A stretch of DNA of 64,000 bases from Motiliproteus sp965230735 (GTDB taxonomy: Bacteria; Pseudomonadota; Gammaproteobacteria; Pseudomonadales; Balneatricaceae): NCBI RefSeq assembly GCF_965230735.1, contig NZ_OZ246016.1:744001-808000 (forward strand). The letters are read 5' to 3'. A model generated the notes under the pieces. That model made no database searches. It saw only the letters and a list, made by a program, of their open reading frames with translations, and was not told where the DNA came from. A program made the position numbers and the translations under genes. Below are positions 17,438 through 26,401 of the stretch, piece after piece (position 1 is the first letter of the stretch; each line of letters opens with the position of its first letter).

Positions 17438-17737
17438 CCTGGATTTAAACTGCTTTATTCAGCAGTGCAGCTTATCAGCGGTTTCTTGACTCTAACTGGC
17501 AGCCCAGAGGTCGATTCGGTGGCTATTTGGGGGAGCTGTCATATGCTTAATTTAACGTTGTAGATCACAACAATGATGTCCTGACTGAGTCTGCGATGTC
17601 CGATCGATATGACGACGGAGAATCTCGCCCCCGTGGCTGTGAATCAGCTGGTTAACCCGGGGTAACTCTCGGTCTGATGCATCCGAGTAGCTCGGTGTTC
17701 AGCTGCCGCTGATCCGCATGAGCTGATGAGAAGAGCG

Positions 17738-19501
17738 ATGGGACAACAAGTACAAAGACGACTGGCTGCGGTTATAGCCGCAGATGTGGTCGGTTATACC
17801 CGTCTGATGCGTCTTGATGAAGAGGGCACCATCAAGACCTGGTGGTCGTATCGTCAGACGATTATTGATCCCATCATTGATGAATTCTCCGGCCGTATCG
17901 TGAAGTTGACCGGCGACGGCTTTCTGGCCGAATTTGCTTCGGCCACCAACGCGGTGCTGGCGGCCTACAACATCCAGAAACGTGTTGAGCTGCGCATTGC
18001 CGAGGTGCCGGAACCACAGCGGATGCTGTTCCGCATCGGGGTCAATCTCGGGGATATATTCTGGGACGAGGAGGATATCTATGGTGACGACGTCAACATC
18101 GCGGCACGCCTGGAAGGTATCGCCGATCCCGGCTCCGTCTTGATCTCCCAATCGGTGTTCGATCAGGTCAAACGAACGGCGCAGCTGACATTCGAAAACA
18201 CCGGAGAACAGTCGTTAAAAAACCTATCTGAGCCGGTTCAAACCTACCGTGTAGTTGGCGAGCTGAGCCATCACAGCTTCGTCTCCGGAGACCCGGATCA
18301 ACTGGTGCATCAAAAGCCCAGGCAACGTATCCCCAACTCGCTGGTTGTGCTGCCTTTCAGCGTCTTGGGCGATGACCCCGAACAGCAGTATTTTGCCGAG
18401 GGGTTTACCGATGACTTGATCACCGAACTCGCTCGTTTTGGAGGATTATTTCTTACCACGCGCAATGCAAGTTTGGCGCTGCAGGATAAACAGCTCGACT
18501 TATGCGCGCTGGGCAAGCAGTTGGGGGTGGCCTACTGTCTTGAGGGAAGCATCAGGCGGTTAGGCGAGCGCGTGCGTATCACCACCCGGCTGATCAACAG
18601 CGTGACCGGTGATCAGGTCTGGGCCGAAAAATACGACTCGGTCTTCGACAAGCTGTTTGAGGTTCAGGATGAGCTGGCGAAATCGATCGTCTCGACGGTG
18701 GTGGGGCGTATCGAGCATGAAACCATGGTGGCGGCCAGAAAAAAGAAGCCGGCCGATATGTTTGCCTACGAGTGCTTCCTTCGCGGTCTGGAATACCATC
18801 GACTCGGAGGGGTCACCCGGGAAGCGGCAGAAAAGGCGCTGTACTGGTTCAACATGGCGATAGAAAAAGATCCGGAGTACAGCCGTGCCCATGCCTGGAA
18901 AGCCTGTGCGCTTGATGGTTTGGCCGCCTGGACACAGGCGGATTACTACGAAGAGGAGTTGGGCTCGGTTACTCGGGCGCTGGATCTGGATGAGAACGAT
19001 GCCGAAACCCATCGAATCATGGGATCGATCTGTCTGAGCAACCAAGAGTTCGACAAAACCGAATATCACTTCCAGCGCGCGCTGGCGCTCAATCCCAACA
19101 GCGCCTGGATTCTCGGCCGTATCGGCGAGCTCTACAATTTTCTGGGGGAGGCGGAGAAGGCGCTGGAATACCACAAGCGCGCCATCGCCCTCGACCCGTT
19201 GCTGCCGACCTACTGTCGCGAGATCGAAGCCACCGCACACTATATCCTGGGTAACTACCGCGAAACGGTCAAAGTGGTATCCCAATTATTGCATAAATCC
19301 CGGCGCGCCTGTCTCTATCAGGTGGCGGCACTGACCCACCTGTCCGATCCCGCCGCGTTGGCGAAAGCCGTCGAAGAGCTGCTGGCGATTACCGCTGACT
19401 TTCCTGTCCAGACCCTGCTGCAGATGGAGTCTTATCGTGATCAGGAGATTCCTCGCCAGCTGAGCGACGACCTGACCAAGGCCGGCGTTCTCAATCCCTA
19501 A
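17738..19501 (+). CDS. Class III adenylate/guanylate cyclase with TolB-like and TPR regions
   Basis: A 587-residue signalling protein. Residues about 5-170 form a class III nucleotide cyclase domain: AAVIAADVVGYTRLM (metal Asp), VKLTGDGFLAEF (second metal Asp) and GDDVNIAARLEGIA. Residues about 190-330 match the TolB-like/FlgO-type segment (NSLVVLPFSVLGDDPEQQYFAEGFTDDLI ... LEGSIRR). The rest contains tetratricopeptide-like helices, for example EYSRAHAWKACALDGLA and AWILGRIGELYNFLGEAEKALEYHKRAIALDP. This combination is common in Proteobacteria; whether it makes cAMP is not shown. ATG at 17738 is chosen; ATG at 17726 is equally open. No transmembrane segment was seen. The 288 bases upstream hold no recognised gene. 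Confidence 0.88.
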   Translation: MGQQVQRRLAAVIAADVVGYTRLMRLDEEGTIKTWWSYRQTIIDPIIDEFSGRIVKLTGDGFLAEFASATNAVLAAYNIQKRVELRIAEVPEPQRMLFRIGVNLGDIFWDEEDIYGDDVNIAARLEGIADPGSVLISQSVFDQVKRTAQLTFENTGEQSLKNLSEPVQTYRVVGELSHHSFVSGDPDQLVHQKPRQRIPNSLVVLPFSVLGDDPEQQYFAEGFTDDLITELARFGGLFLTTRNASLALQDKQLDLCALGKQLGVAYCLEGSIRRLGERVRITTRLINSVTGDQVWAEKYDSVFDKLFEVQDELAKSIVSTVVGRIEHETMVAARKKKPADMFAYECFLRGLEYHRLGGVTREAAEKALYWFNMAIEKDPEYSRAHAWKACALDGLAAWTQADYYEEELGSVTRALDLDENDAETHRIMGSICLSNQEFDKTEYHFQRALALNPNSAWILGRIGELYNFLGEAEKALEYHKRAIALDPLLPTYCREIEATAHYILGNYRETVKVVSQLLHKSRRACLYQVAALTHLSDPAALAKAVEELLAITADFPVQTLLQMESYRDQEIPRQLSDDLTKAGVLNP

Positions 19502-19546
19502 GCCTGGTGCCGTTAAGCCTCAGACGGATTGCCGGGTAGCAAAAGC

Positions 19547-22009
19547 TCAAGCGGTCTTATGGGGTCGGGCGATGATCGCATAGGGATCGCCCCGACCCTG
19601 TACCGCATCGATCTCATCATCGCTGAGCAACTGTTCCAGCGCTGTGCCGGTCAGTTCGCTGATCGCCGCCAGGCAGTGGGCCCAGGTGCAGCGGTTGGCG
19701 TACAGCATCGCTTCCACATCCAGGGTTCCGCCGCGGTTGAGGTAGCCGAGTGCACGGCAGTGTTGCGGTCCCAGATCGAGCGGACGCAGCACCCCCAGCA
19801 ACGCTTCGGGTCGCATATGGCCCAGCAGCAGGCGTTGTTGGGTGGTGGCTGGGAACAGCGCTTGGTGCACAGCCTCGGGACTGAGACTGTCGGCCTCCCA
19901 ACGATCGCGGGGCTGGCGGAATCGGCCCGGCTCAAGCAGGTAGATCAGCGCGTGGTCGATTTTCTCACGCTGCAGCCGGGCCGAAGCTTTTTTCAGCTCC
20001 ACCAGTTGGTAGCTGCCCACGGCGATCAGCTGCAACGGACTATCCTCGGTACCCTGCAGCCGGATGGCTCCGTCTTTAACCAGGCTTTCAGCCTGCTCGG
20101 CGCTGAGATGCTGAGGCACCGCCGACTTGGGTTGAACCAGCGACCAGATCTGGCCGTGGCTTTGGTAGAGCGCCCGGGTGGCGGCCATGGCGCTGTTCCA
20201 GTCGGCAGGAAACAGTACCCTCGAACGATCCGACATCTCCGACATCAGCGCTTCGCACAGGGTCGGGTCCTGATGGGACTGTTCGTTCTTGCCGTTCTCC
20301 CATAGGTGCGAGGTCTGTACGATCGGCACCGATAGCCAGCCCGGAGGCTGGTCGGCTTCGACCTGGTGGCGGGCGAAGATCAGGCTCTGACGGATGGCGC
20401 CGAGCATCTTGACCGCGAAAGCTTCGTAGGAGACCACCATGTTGAGGCCTTGGCGGTTGGCCAGCGCAGCGCTCACCACCGCTTCCTCATTCAATGCGGT
20501 GATCACCTTGCCGTCGATCGATTCGGCCATTCCCTCTTCGGGGTCGGTGACCCGGTGCTTGAGCAGATCCAGGGTCTGGTTCATTCGATTGCTGCGCAGT
20601 TCATCCGGGTTGCCGACCCGGGGACGTAGTTGCGGGTTGGCCTGGACGATGCCGACAAAGGTCTCGTCGGTGGCGTCCATCGGCGAGCGTAGCGGTTGCA
20701 GGTCGGAACTCCAGTTGGGTGGCGGTAGCTGCGCCTGGACCGGGGTGCTGACATCACCCAGCTCGCGCTCGTGGGGGCGGCGTTTCTGCACGTGGTTGCA
20801 CAGCTGTTGGCAGGCCTCGGCCAAGGCCGGATCCGGAACCCACAGGCGTCGCGCGCCCTCGTTGAAGCGCCGCAGCGCTTCGGCGTCGGTGCGCGGGTTC
20901 TGCCCCAAGGGGGTGCCGTGGGCCAGGTTGCTGCCCTGGCCCGGAAAACCGAAGCCCTTGGGCGCCTCGGCGATGGCGTAGGGCAAGGGTACCGGGTACT
21001 GCTCCCAGCCCTGCTGCACCGCCTGCCCGGCCGCTTCCAGCCGTTGCTCCATCTCGAAGATCACCCAGGCGAAGTCGGCCGGGTCGGTACCGTCGATGAT
21101 GATTGGATCGAAACTGTTCTGGATCAGGTGCTCCCGCAGCCAGTCGGTGCCGCCCTGCTGGCTGGTGGTGGTGCGCTGGTCGATACGGCGGCCGTTGGCG
21201 ATCATGATCGGTGACACCAGACCGCTGTCCTCGGCGCGCCACCAGCGTGGGGCCCAGTCGCTGCCGCGTTGTTCCTCGAAGGCGCCGTCGCTGAGAAAGG
21301 CGACCAGCCGTTCACCGGGTAGCGGCTGGTGAATGTAGTGCAGACCGGCAAACCCCAGATAACCGCCCTCCAGGCTGGCACCGGCGGTGTTGACGTTGAC
21401 GTGGCTGCCCAGCGGCGAGGCCGGACGCCCGTCGGCACTGACATGGTAGGCATAAAAGTCCCGTACAAACCGGGTCAGGCCTGCATCGTCGAGCGGGTAG
21501 TTGTCGTGATGGATCGGCAGACTGTTGCCCACCAGCAGGTTGGTGGCGTCGACGGCGGCGACACAGTGACCCTGCCCCATCAGCCAGTGCCGGCTGACGC
21601 CGCTCAGCGCGTTGATCAACAGGTAGCCGACATAGCCGGGCACCATGTTCAGCGAGCCGCCGGTGTGGCCCTGAGGGTCGCGTTTGAAGTCGGCATGGGT
21701 CAGATCACGGCCGTCCCGGTAGACGTTCTCGGCGTAGGTCATATGCACCACCAGCCACATCGCTGCCGAGGCCAGGCGGTCGGCGGCCTGTAGCTGTCGA
21801 TAGGCGACACTCTTGTCGGTGATTGCGCCCTGGTGGTGGAGCCGGTCGACCAGTTCGTAGACCCTGACCTGGGTTTGAGGGCGGTGGCGGATGACGCCGT
21901 AACCGGCGGCCCAGTCGGCGAAAATAAGATCCCGCTCGCGATACAGCGCGGCGCGCTGTTCGATTTCGTGCTGGTGGTAGCGATGGATCTTCAACTGCTC
22001 CTTGCTCAT
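19547..22009 (-). CDS. Divergent phosphoketolase-family (XFP) protein
   Basis: An 820-residue thiamine-diphosphate enzyme of the phosphoketolase family, expected to split xylulose-5-P or fructose-6-P into acetyl-P and an aldose phosphate. Family landmarks are PLGSHVNVNTAGASLEGGYLGFAG and the EQSHQDPT motif equivalent to FSHQDPG. It is divergent at the cofactor loop: SDGAFEEQRGSDW stands where classical enzymes have GDGEAETG, although the downstream Asn (MIANG) is kept. The region GHTGGSLNMVPGYVGYL replaces the usual GHWGTVPG. The start at 22009 has AAGGAG 8 bases upstream. No acetate kinase or phosphotransacetylase gene is nearby. The substrate may differ from that of classical XFP. Confidence 0.82.
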   Translation of the reverse strand: MSKEQLKIHRYHQHEIEQRAALYRERDLIFADWAAGYGVIRHRPQTQVRVYELVDRLHHQGAITDKSVAYRQLQAADRLASAAMWLVVHMTYAENVYRDGRDLTHADFKRDPQGHTGGSLNMVPGYVGYLLINALSGVSRHWLMGQGHCVAAVDATNLLVGNSLPIHHDNYPLDDAGLTRFVRDFYAYHVSADGRPASPLGSHVNVNTAGASLEGGYLGFAGLHYIHQPLPGERLVAFLSDGAFEEQRGSDWAPRWWRAEDSGLVSPIMIANGRRIDQRTTTSQQGGTDWLREHLIQNSFDPIIIDGTDPADFAWVIFEMEQRLEAAGQAVQQGWEQYPVPLPYAIAEAPKGFGFPGQGSNLAHGTPLGQNPRTDAEALRRFNEGARRLWVPDPALAEACQQLCNHVQKRRPHERELGDVSTPVQAQLPPPNWSSDLQPLRSPMDATDETFVGIVQANPQLRPRVGNPDELRSNRMNQTLDLLKHRVTDPEEGMAESIDGKVITALNEEAVVSAALANRQGLNMVVSYEAFAVKMLGAIRQSLIFARHQVEADQPPGWLSVPIVQTSHLWENGKNEQSHQDPTLCEALMSEMSDRSRVLFPADWNSAMAATRALYQSHGQIWSLVQPKSAVPQHLSAEQAESLVKDGAIRLQGTEDSPLQLIAVGSYQLVELKKASARLQREKIDHALIYLLEPGRFRQPRDRWEADSLSPEAVHQALFPATTQQRLLLGHMRPEALLGVLRPLDLGPQHCRALGYLNRGGTLDVEAMLYANRCTWAHCLAAISELTGTALEQLLSDDEIDAVQGRGDPYAIIARPHKTA

Positions 22010-22214
22010 TGCTAACTCCTTGTTGAGACGGGGATATTGAGTCAATGGCGATCCCTTAAACGTAGTCCCAAAAGCGCCCTTTGGAAACCAAATTCATGGG
22101 TCCTGATCAGGCTTGCTATTTACTTTGGTCGGTGGGCTTGGCTAAGGCAAAGATAAATATCCGGACTAAACTGACCGTTATAACGATAAGCCAGCGGCTA
22201 AGGGGTCGAATGCA

Positions 22215-22601
22215 ATGATGATGAAGCTGGAGCAGAGCAGCTCCGATCGTCTCGGTTTTCTGGTCAGCGGCAAGCTGACCGACAACGATTACAAGAATTT
22301 TCTGATTCCGCAGGTGCGCCAGGCGCTGCTGCATCACGACCGGATCCGGCTGCTGTTTTTACTCGAAGGCTTTCGTGGCTGGGAGTTGCAGGCGGCCTGG
22401 GATGATCTGATCTTCGGACTGGAGATCAATCATCGGGTCGAGCGGCTGGCGGTGCTGGGCTCGCAGGAGTGGGAGCGCTGGATGGCGCAACTGGCCAAGC
22501 CCTTCACCTATGGTGAGATTCAGTTTTACCAGCTCAACCAGCTTGAGCAGGCGTGGCAGTGGATAGATCAGCAGCCCGCCGTAGTCGGTAACGCAGGCTG
22601 A
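22215..22601 (+). CDS. SpoIIAA-like (STAS-related) protein
   Basis: A 128-residue cytosolic protein of the SpoIIAA-like family (PF11964 type). Typical parts are GFLVSGKLTDNDYKNFLIP near the N-terminus, DRIRLLFLLEGFRGWELQAAWDD in the middle and RLAVLGSQEWERWMAQLAKPF after it. Members are small single-domain proteins of unknown role, sometimes implied in membrane or stress responses. Its 3' end overlaps by 68 bases that of the convergent MFS gene, so the last residues (WIDQQPAVVGNAG) are unlikely to be conserved. Start choice among the first three ATG codons is uncertain by two residues. Confidence 0.85.
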   Translation: MMMKLEQSSSDRLGFLVSGKLTDNDYKNFLIPQVRQALLHHDRIRLLFLLEGFRGWELQAAWDDLIFGLEINHRVERLAVLGSQEWERWMAQLAKPFTYGEIQFYQLNQLEQAWQWIDQQPAVVGNAG

Positions 22602-23763
22602 AGGCCAGCGCCGCCGTCAGCGCCAAAATCAACAGCGATCCCAATACCACCCCATTCCATCCCTGGGCCTGCCAGAACCGGTCCAGGTAGAAGCCCCCGC
22701 TGGCGGCTCCCAGGTAATAGCAGACCAGATAGAGCGACGAGGCGCTGGCCCGGGCATGCTCGGCGTTGCGGTTGACCCAGGCGCTGCAGACCGAGTGGCA
22801 GATAAAGAAGCCAAAGCTACTGACCAGCAACCCCAGCACGATGGTTGGTAGAGCCTGGTATAGCGTCAGTAGGGAGCCGAGCATCATGATCAGCACCCCG
22901 GCCAGCATGCAGTCCGGTTGGCCAAAGCGCTGGCTCAATTTGCCCGATACCGCCGAGCCCAGCGAGCCGCTCAGGTAGGTTAGAAACAGCATTCCCAGCC
23001 AGCTGGGAGCCAGCTCGAACGGCGCATCACTGAGTACATAGGTGATGTAGCTGTACTGGTTGGAGAAGATAAAGAAATTCAGACCCCCGATCAGGTAGGC
23101 GGTCACCAGCAGCGGATTGCGCAGGTGGCCGGCCAGATCGGTCGCCATGGTTTTCGGCCTGAGCGGGCGGGGTTGGAAGTGCTGCGACGGCGGTAGCAGC
23201 CAGGCCACCAGCGCCACGCCCAGCAGGCTGAGAACGCCAAGCAGATAGAAGGCGCTGTACCAGTCTAGCCAATCGGTGACAAAGCCACCCACCAAGCGAC
23301 CGCTGATGCCGCCCAGCGAATTGGCACTGATATAGAGCCCCACCGCCAGCAGCAGCGCCGGGCGCTCGAACTCATCCCCCATGTAGGCGATCGCGATCGC
23401 CGGTAACCCGCCCAACAGCAGTCCCTGCAGCATCCGTAGCGCCAGCAGCGAGTCGTAACTTTGTGTCAGCGGGAGCAGCAGGCTCAGGACGCTGGATCCG
23501 AATAGGGTCAGCAGCATGATCCGGCGCCGCCCCAGTGCATCCGACAGCGGCCCGTAGACCAGCAGCGACAGGCCCAGGGTCAGCATCGGCAGGGCCAGCG
23601 ACCAGGTGGCCTGTAGATCGGTCAGCTCGAACTGGGTCCGCAGCAGCGGAAACAGCGGCTGGGTGATGTAGAGGTTGGCGAACACGATAAAGGAGCCCAG
23701 GCACAGGGCTAGGGTAGCGCGGGTAAAGGCGGTGGTGCCGGTTTGGATCATGCTGGGCTTCAT
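22534..23763 (-). CDS. MFS transporter (YnfM-like)
   Basis: A 12-helix inner-membrane transporter of about 409 residues resembling the YnfM/arabinose-efflux group. It has the motif LVYGPLSDALGRRRIMLLTLFGSS between helices 2 and 3 and repeats it weakly in the second half. ATG at 23763 is preferred; the frame reaches 23790, and ATG at 23751 is also possible. It is divergent from a LysR regulator across a 127-base gap, the usual arrangement for YnfM-type genes, so regulation by that protein is likely. Its 3' end overlaps the SpoIIAA-like gene on the other strand. Confidence 0.92.
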   Translation of the reverse strand: MKPSMIQTGTTAFTRATLALCLGSFIVFANLYITQPLFPLLRTQFELTDLQATWSLALPMLTLGLSLLVYGPLSDALGRRRIMLLTLFGSSVLSLLLPLTQSYDSLLALRMLQGLLLGGLPAIAIAYMGDEFERPALLLAVGLYISANSLGGISGRLVGGFVTDWLDWYSAFYLLGVLSLLGVALVAWLLPPSQHFQPRPLRPKTMATDLAGHLRNPLLVTAYLIGGLNFFIFSNQYSYITYVLSDAPFELAPSWLGMLFLTYLSGSLGSAVSGKLSQRFGQPDCMLAGVLIMMLGSLLTLYQALPTIVLGLLVSSFGFFICHSVCSAWVNRNAEHARASASSLYLVCYYLGAASGGFYLDRFWQAQGWNGVVLGSLLILALTAALAFSLRYRLRRAADLSTATPAQAG

Positions 23764-23890
23764 CGAGTCAGTGGGATAGCGGAGCTCCACTGTAGGTCAA
23801 TCCAGTGAATATCAAAAATATATAATCTCTATAGAATTTATAGCGAGTTGGTATAGTGTCTGCATTAGCAGAGTTGGTTGAGAGCGAGCG

Positions 23891-24766
23891 ATGGACCTAC
23901 GCAAACTACGCATCTTTGTCGAAGTGGCCCGCCACGGCAGCTTCAGCGGCGCCGCCCGGGCGTTGCCACTGGCCCAACCGGCCGTCAGCGTGGCGGTGCA
24001 GAAGCTGGAGCAGGAGCTGGACCTGCTGCTGTTTCACCGTCACGACCGCCGTATCAGCCTGACCTCCGAGGGGAAGGTACTGCTGCAGCATGCGCAGCGG
24101 ATGCTGGAGGACCTGCGCCAGGCCCAACTGGAGATGGATGAGCTCAAGGGGCTGCGCAAGGGCGAGGTTCGGATCGGCATTCCGAGCATGCTCGGTACCT
24201 ACTATTTTCCCGAGCTGCTGATGGCGTTCAAGCAGCGTTATCCACAGCTCAAGCTATCGGTGGAGGAAGCCGGTGCCCGGGATATCCAGCAGATGATCGA
24301 TGCCGGCGAGCTGGATATGGGGATTATCGTACGGGAGCAGTTACCGGAGTCGCTGGAAGCTGAGCTGTTCCTGCGCGAGCAGATGGTGGTCTGCCTGCCG
24401 CCGGAGCACCCCTTAGCGGCCCAACCGAGCGTCAGTTTCGAGCAATTTTTCGCCGAGCCGCTGGTGCTGTTCAAGCCAGGTTATTTTCATCGCGCCTTTA
24501 TCGATCGGTTGGCCCAGCAGACCGAGCTGCCGATGCAGATCGAGTTTGAAACCAACTTGATTCCGCTGATTCGTAAGATCGTCCGCAAGGGGTTCGGGGT
24601 CACCACCTTCCTGGCGATGGTGGCCGAGGGGGATTCGGAACTGGCGGCACGGCCGTTCAGTGAGCCGGTCTGGCTGGACCTCTGTATCGCCTGGAAACGG
24701 GGCGCCTATCTGTCCCATGCCGACCGCAGTTTCGTCGAGTTTTTGCTCGAGCACAGCCGGGTCTGA
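23891..24766 (+). CDS. LysR-family transcriptional regulator
   Basis: A 291-residue LysR-type regulator. The N-terminal winged helix-turn-helix is clear: MDLRKLRIFVEVARHGSFSG, AARALPLAQPAVSVAVQKLE, FHRHDRRISLTSEG. It is followed by a linker helix and a two-lobed substrate-binding domain (GEVRIGIPSMLGTYYFPELL ... LDMGIIVREQLPE). The start ATG follows GAGCGAGCG. The shared upstream gap with the divergent MFS gene contains AT-rich sequence (23815-23850) suited to a LysR operator. The inducer is unknown. Confidence 0.95.
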   Translation: MDLRKLRIFVEVARHGSFSGAARALPLAQPAVSVAVQKLEQELDLLLFHRHDRRISLTSEGKVLLQHAQRMLEDLRQAQLEMDELKGLRKGEVRIGIPSMLGTYYFPELLMAFKQRYPQLKLSVEEAGARDIQQMIDAGELDMGIIVREQLPESLEAELFLREQMVVCLPPEHPLAAQPSVSFEQFFAEPLVLFKPGYFHRAFIDRLAQQTELPMQIEFETNLIPLIRKIVRKGFGVTTFLAMVAEGDSELAARPFSEPVWLDLCIAWKRGAYLSHADRSFVEFLLEHSRV

Positions 24767-24860
24767 GCCGATCAATTCGCTGTATTAATTAATTTCAATA
24801 CTTGATTGAAAACTTTCAACGCCATTCATGCTGCGACAGCGCTGCATTGATCAATCTTTA

Positions 24861-24869
24861 TGCTATGAT
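24861..24869 (+). promoter_or_regulatory. Candidate extended -10 promoter of serA
   Basis: TGC-TATGAT is an extended -10 element located 86 bases before the serA start. The -35 region is weak (around 24841). It follows a very AT-rich block (24781-24820) that could bind Lrp or a similar factor. Proposed from pattern alone. Confidence 0.35.
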
Positions 24870-24954
24870 TGCCGCCCATTTTTGAAGCAGCCCGCGGATT
24901 CCGGAGTGAGCCTGGAGTGTACCGCCGGCAGGAAAGTTTGAGGTCGTTGTTGCC

Positions 24955-26187
24955 ATGAGCAAGATTACATCCCTGGACAAGAGCAAGATTAAGTTTCTGC
25001 TGCTTGAGGGCGTTCACCAATCCGCCGTCGATACCCTGAAGGCGTCCGGCTACAGCAACATCGATTACCTGACCACCGCGCTGCCGGAAGACGAGCTGAT
25101 CGAGCGGATCAAAGACGCTCACTTTGTCGGTATCCGTTCCCGGACTCAGCTCAACGAGCGGGTGTTCGAAGCGGCGTCCAAGCTGATGGCGGTGGGTTGT
25201 TTCTGTATCGGTACCAACCAGGTTGATCTGAACGCGGCGATCGCCAAGGGTGTGACCGTGTTCAACGCGCCCTACTCCAACACTCGCTCGGTGGCGGAAC
25301 TGGTGATTGCCGAAGCGATCATCCTGATGCGTGGCGTGGCCGAGAAGAATGCCAAGGCCCACCGTGGGGTCTGGAACAAGTCGGCTTCCAACTCCTATGA
25401 AGTTCGTGGCAAGAAGCTGGGCATCATCGGCTACGGTTCGATCGGTTCTCAGCTGAGCGTGATGGCCGAATCCCTGGGTATGGAAGTGATCTTCTACGAT
25501 ACCGTCACCAAGCTGCCGCTGGGTAACGCCAACCAGGTAGGCTCGCTGAAAGAGCTGCTGAACCAGGCCGACATCGTCAGCCTGCACGTGCCGGAAAGCC
25601 CGTCGACCAAGAACATGATCGGTCCGCAACAGCTGGAGCAGATGAAGCCGGGCTCGATCCTGATCAACGCTGCCCGCGGTACCGTGATCGAGATCGATGC
25701 GCTGTGCGAAACCCTCAAGACCGGCAAGCTGCTGGGTGCGGCGATCGACGTGTTCCCGGTTGAGCCCAAGTCTAACAGCGAAGAGTTCGTCTCGCCGCTG
25801 CGTGAGTTCGACAATGTGATCCTGACCCCGCACGTCGGTGGCTCCACCATGGAAGCGCAGGAGAACATCGGTTTTGAAGTGGCCGAGAAACTGGTCAAGT
25901 ACTCCGATAACGGCTCCACCATCACCTCGGTCAACTTCCCCGAGGTGGCCCTGCCGGCGCATCCGGACAAGCACCGCCTGTTGCACATCCACGAGAACGT
26001 GCCGGGCGTGATGACCGCGATCAACCATGTGTTCTCCGATAACAATATCAACATCTCCGGTCAGTACCTGCAGACCAACGATAAGGTCGGTTACGTGGTG
26101 ATGGATATCGATGCCGAGCACTCCGATCTGGCGGTCAAACAGCTCAAGCAGGTGCCGGGCACCATCCGCTGCCGGGTACTGTTCTAA
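24955..26187 (+). CDS. serA: D-3-phosphoglycerate dehydrogenase
   Basis: First step of serine synthesis: NAD-dependent oxidation of 3-phosphoglycerate. At 410 residues it equals the E. coli-type enzyme. It has the Rossmann motif GYGSIGSQL, catalytic Arg in the NAARG segment and catalytic His in TPHVGGSTMEAQENIG. A C-terminal ACT domain of about 75 residues (HENVPGVMTAINHVFSDNNINI) is the site of serine feedback inhibition in this class. GAGG lies 15-18 bases before the ATG, somewhat far, so initiation may depend on other leader features. It is monocistronic with a terminator at 26219-26245. Confidence 0.97.
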   Translation: MSKITSLDKSKIKFLLLEGVHQSAVDTLKASGYSNIDYLTTALPEDELIERIKDAHFVGIRSRTQLNERVFEAASKLMAVGCFCIGTNQVDLNAAIAKGVTVFNAPYSNTRSVAELVIAEAIILMRGVAEKNAKAHRGVWNKSASNSYEVRGKKLGIIGYGSIGSQLSVMAESLGMEVIFYDTVTKLPLGNANQVGSLKELLNQADIVSLHVPESPSTKNMIGPQQLEQMKPGSILINAARGTVIEIDALCETLKTGKLLGAAIDVFPVEPKSNSEEFVSPLREFDNVILTPHVGGSTMEAQENIGFEVAEKLVKYSDNGSTITSVNFPEVALPAHPDKHRLLHIHENVPGVMTAINHVFSDNNINISGQYLQTNDKVGYVVMDIDAEHSDLAVKQLKQVPGTIRCRVLF

Positions 26188-26218
26188 GCCGGATTGCTAA
26201 ACGGCGACAAACCCTCCA

Positions 26219-26245
26219 AGCCCTGCTGTATAGCGGGGCTTTTTG
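26219..26245 (+). terminator. Intrinsic terminator of serA
   Basis: An 8-bp stem (AGCCCTGC/GCGGGGCT, one G-T pair) with a 6-base loop is followed by TTTTT, starting 32 bases after the serA stop. Confidence 0.9.
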
Positions 26246-26297
26246 GTATAGGCTTAGTAACTAAGCTGTTTCTGTATTAGTTCGCTTTAAAGCGCAA

Positions 26298-26399
26298 CTG
26301 AAGGGATGGTCTAGATCTCGGCAATGCCGTTGGACGGCATGGGGAGATGGGTTGACGGTCGGACGGAACAAACCGACCGGATGTAGTCTGAAGGGATGG
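26298..26399 (+). repeat. Structured leader before the diguanylate cyclase gene, with direct repeats
   Basis: The same 12 bases, CTGAAGGGATGG, occur at 26298-26309 and 26388-26399. Between them lie two perfect 7-bp hairpins: ATGCCGT-TGG-ACGGCAT (26324-26340) and CGGTCGG/CCGACCG with a 10-base loop (26356-26379). The second repeat contains the Shine-Dalgarno sequence of the following gene. The arrangement could allow alternative pairing that hides the ribosome site. It does not match the known c-di-GMP riboswitch classes. Confidence 0.45.
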
Positions 26400-26401
26400 C
26401 C

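Noticed and set aside
24826..26121. Open frame of 431 codons antisense to serA
   Set aside because: His-, Gln- and Gly-rich composition typical of antisense of GC-rich code; serA on the other strand is complete and certain.
26306..26314. Minimal start-stop ORF (ATG GTC TAG) in the first copy of the duplicated segment
   Set aside because: The GAAGGG directly abuts the ATG, with no spacing for initiation, so ribosome recruitment there is unlikely.
26250..26401. c-di-GMP riboswitch (GEMM) in the leader of the diguanylate cyclase
   Set aside because: Hairpins are present but the conserved GEMM bases and the tetraloop/receptor parts are not recognisable.
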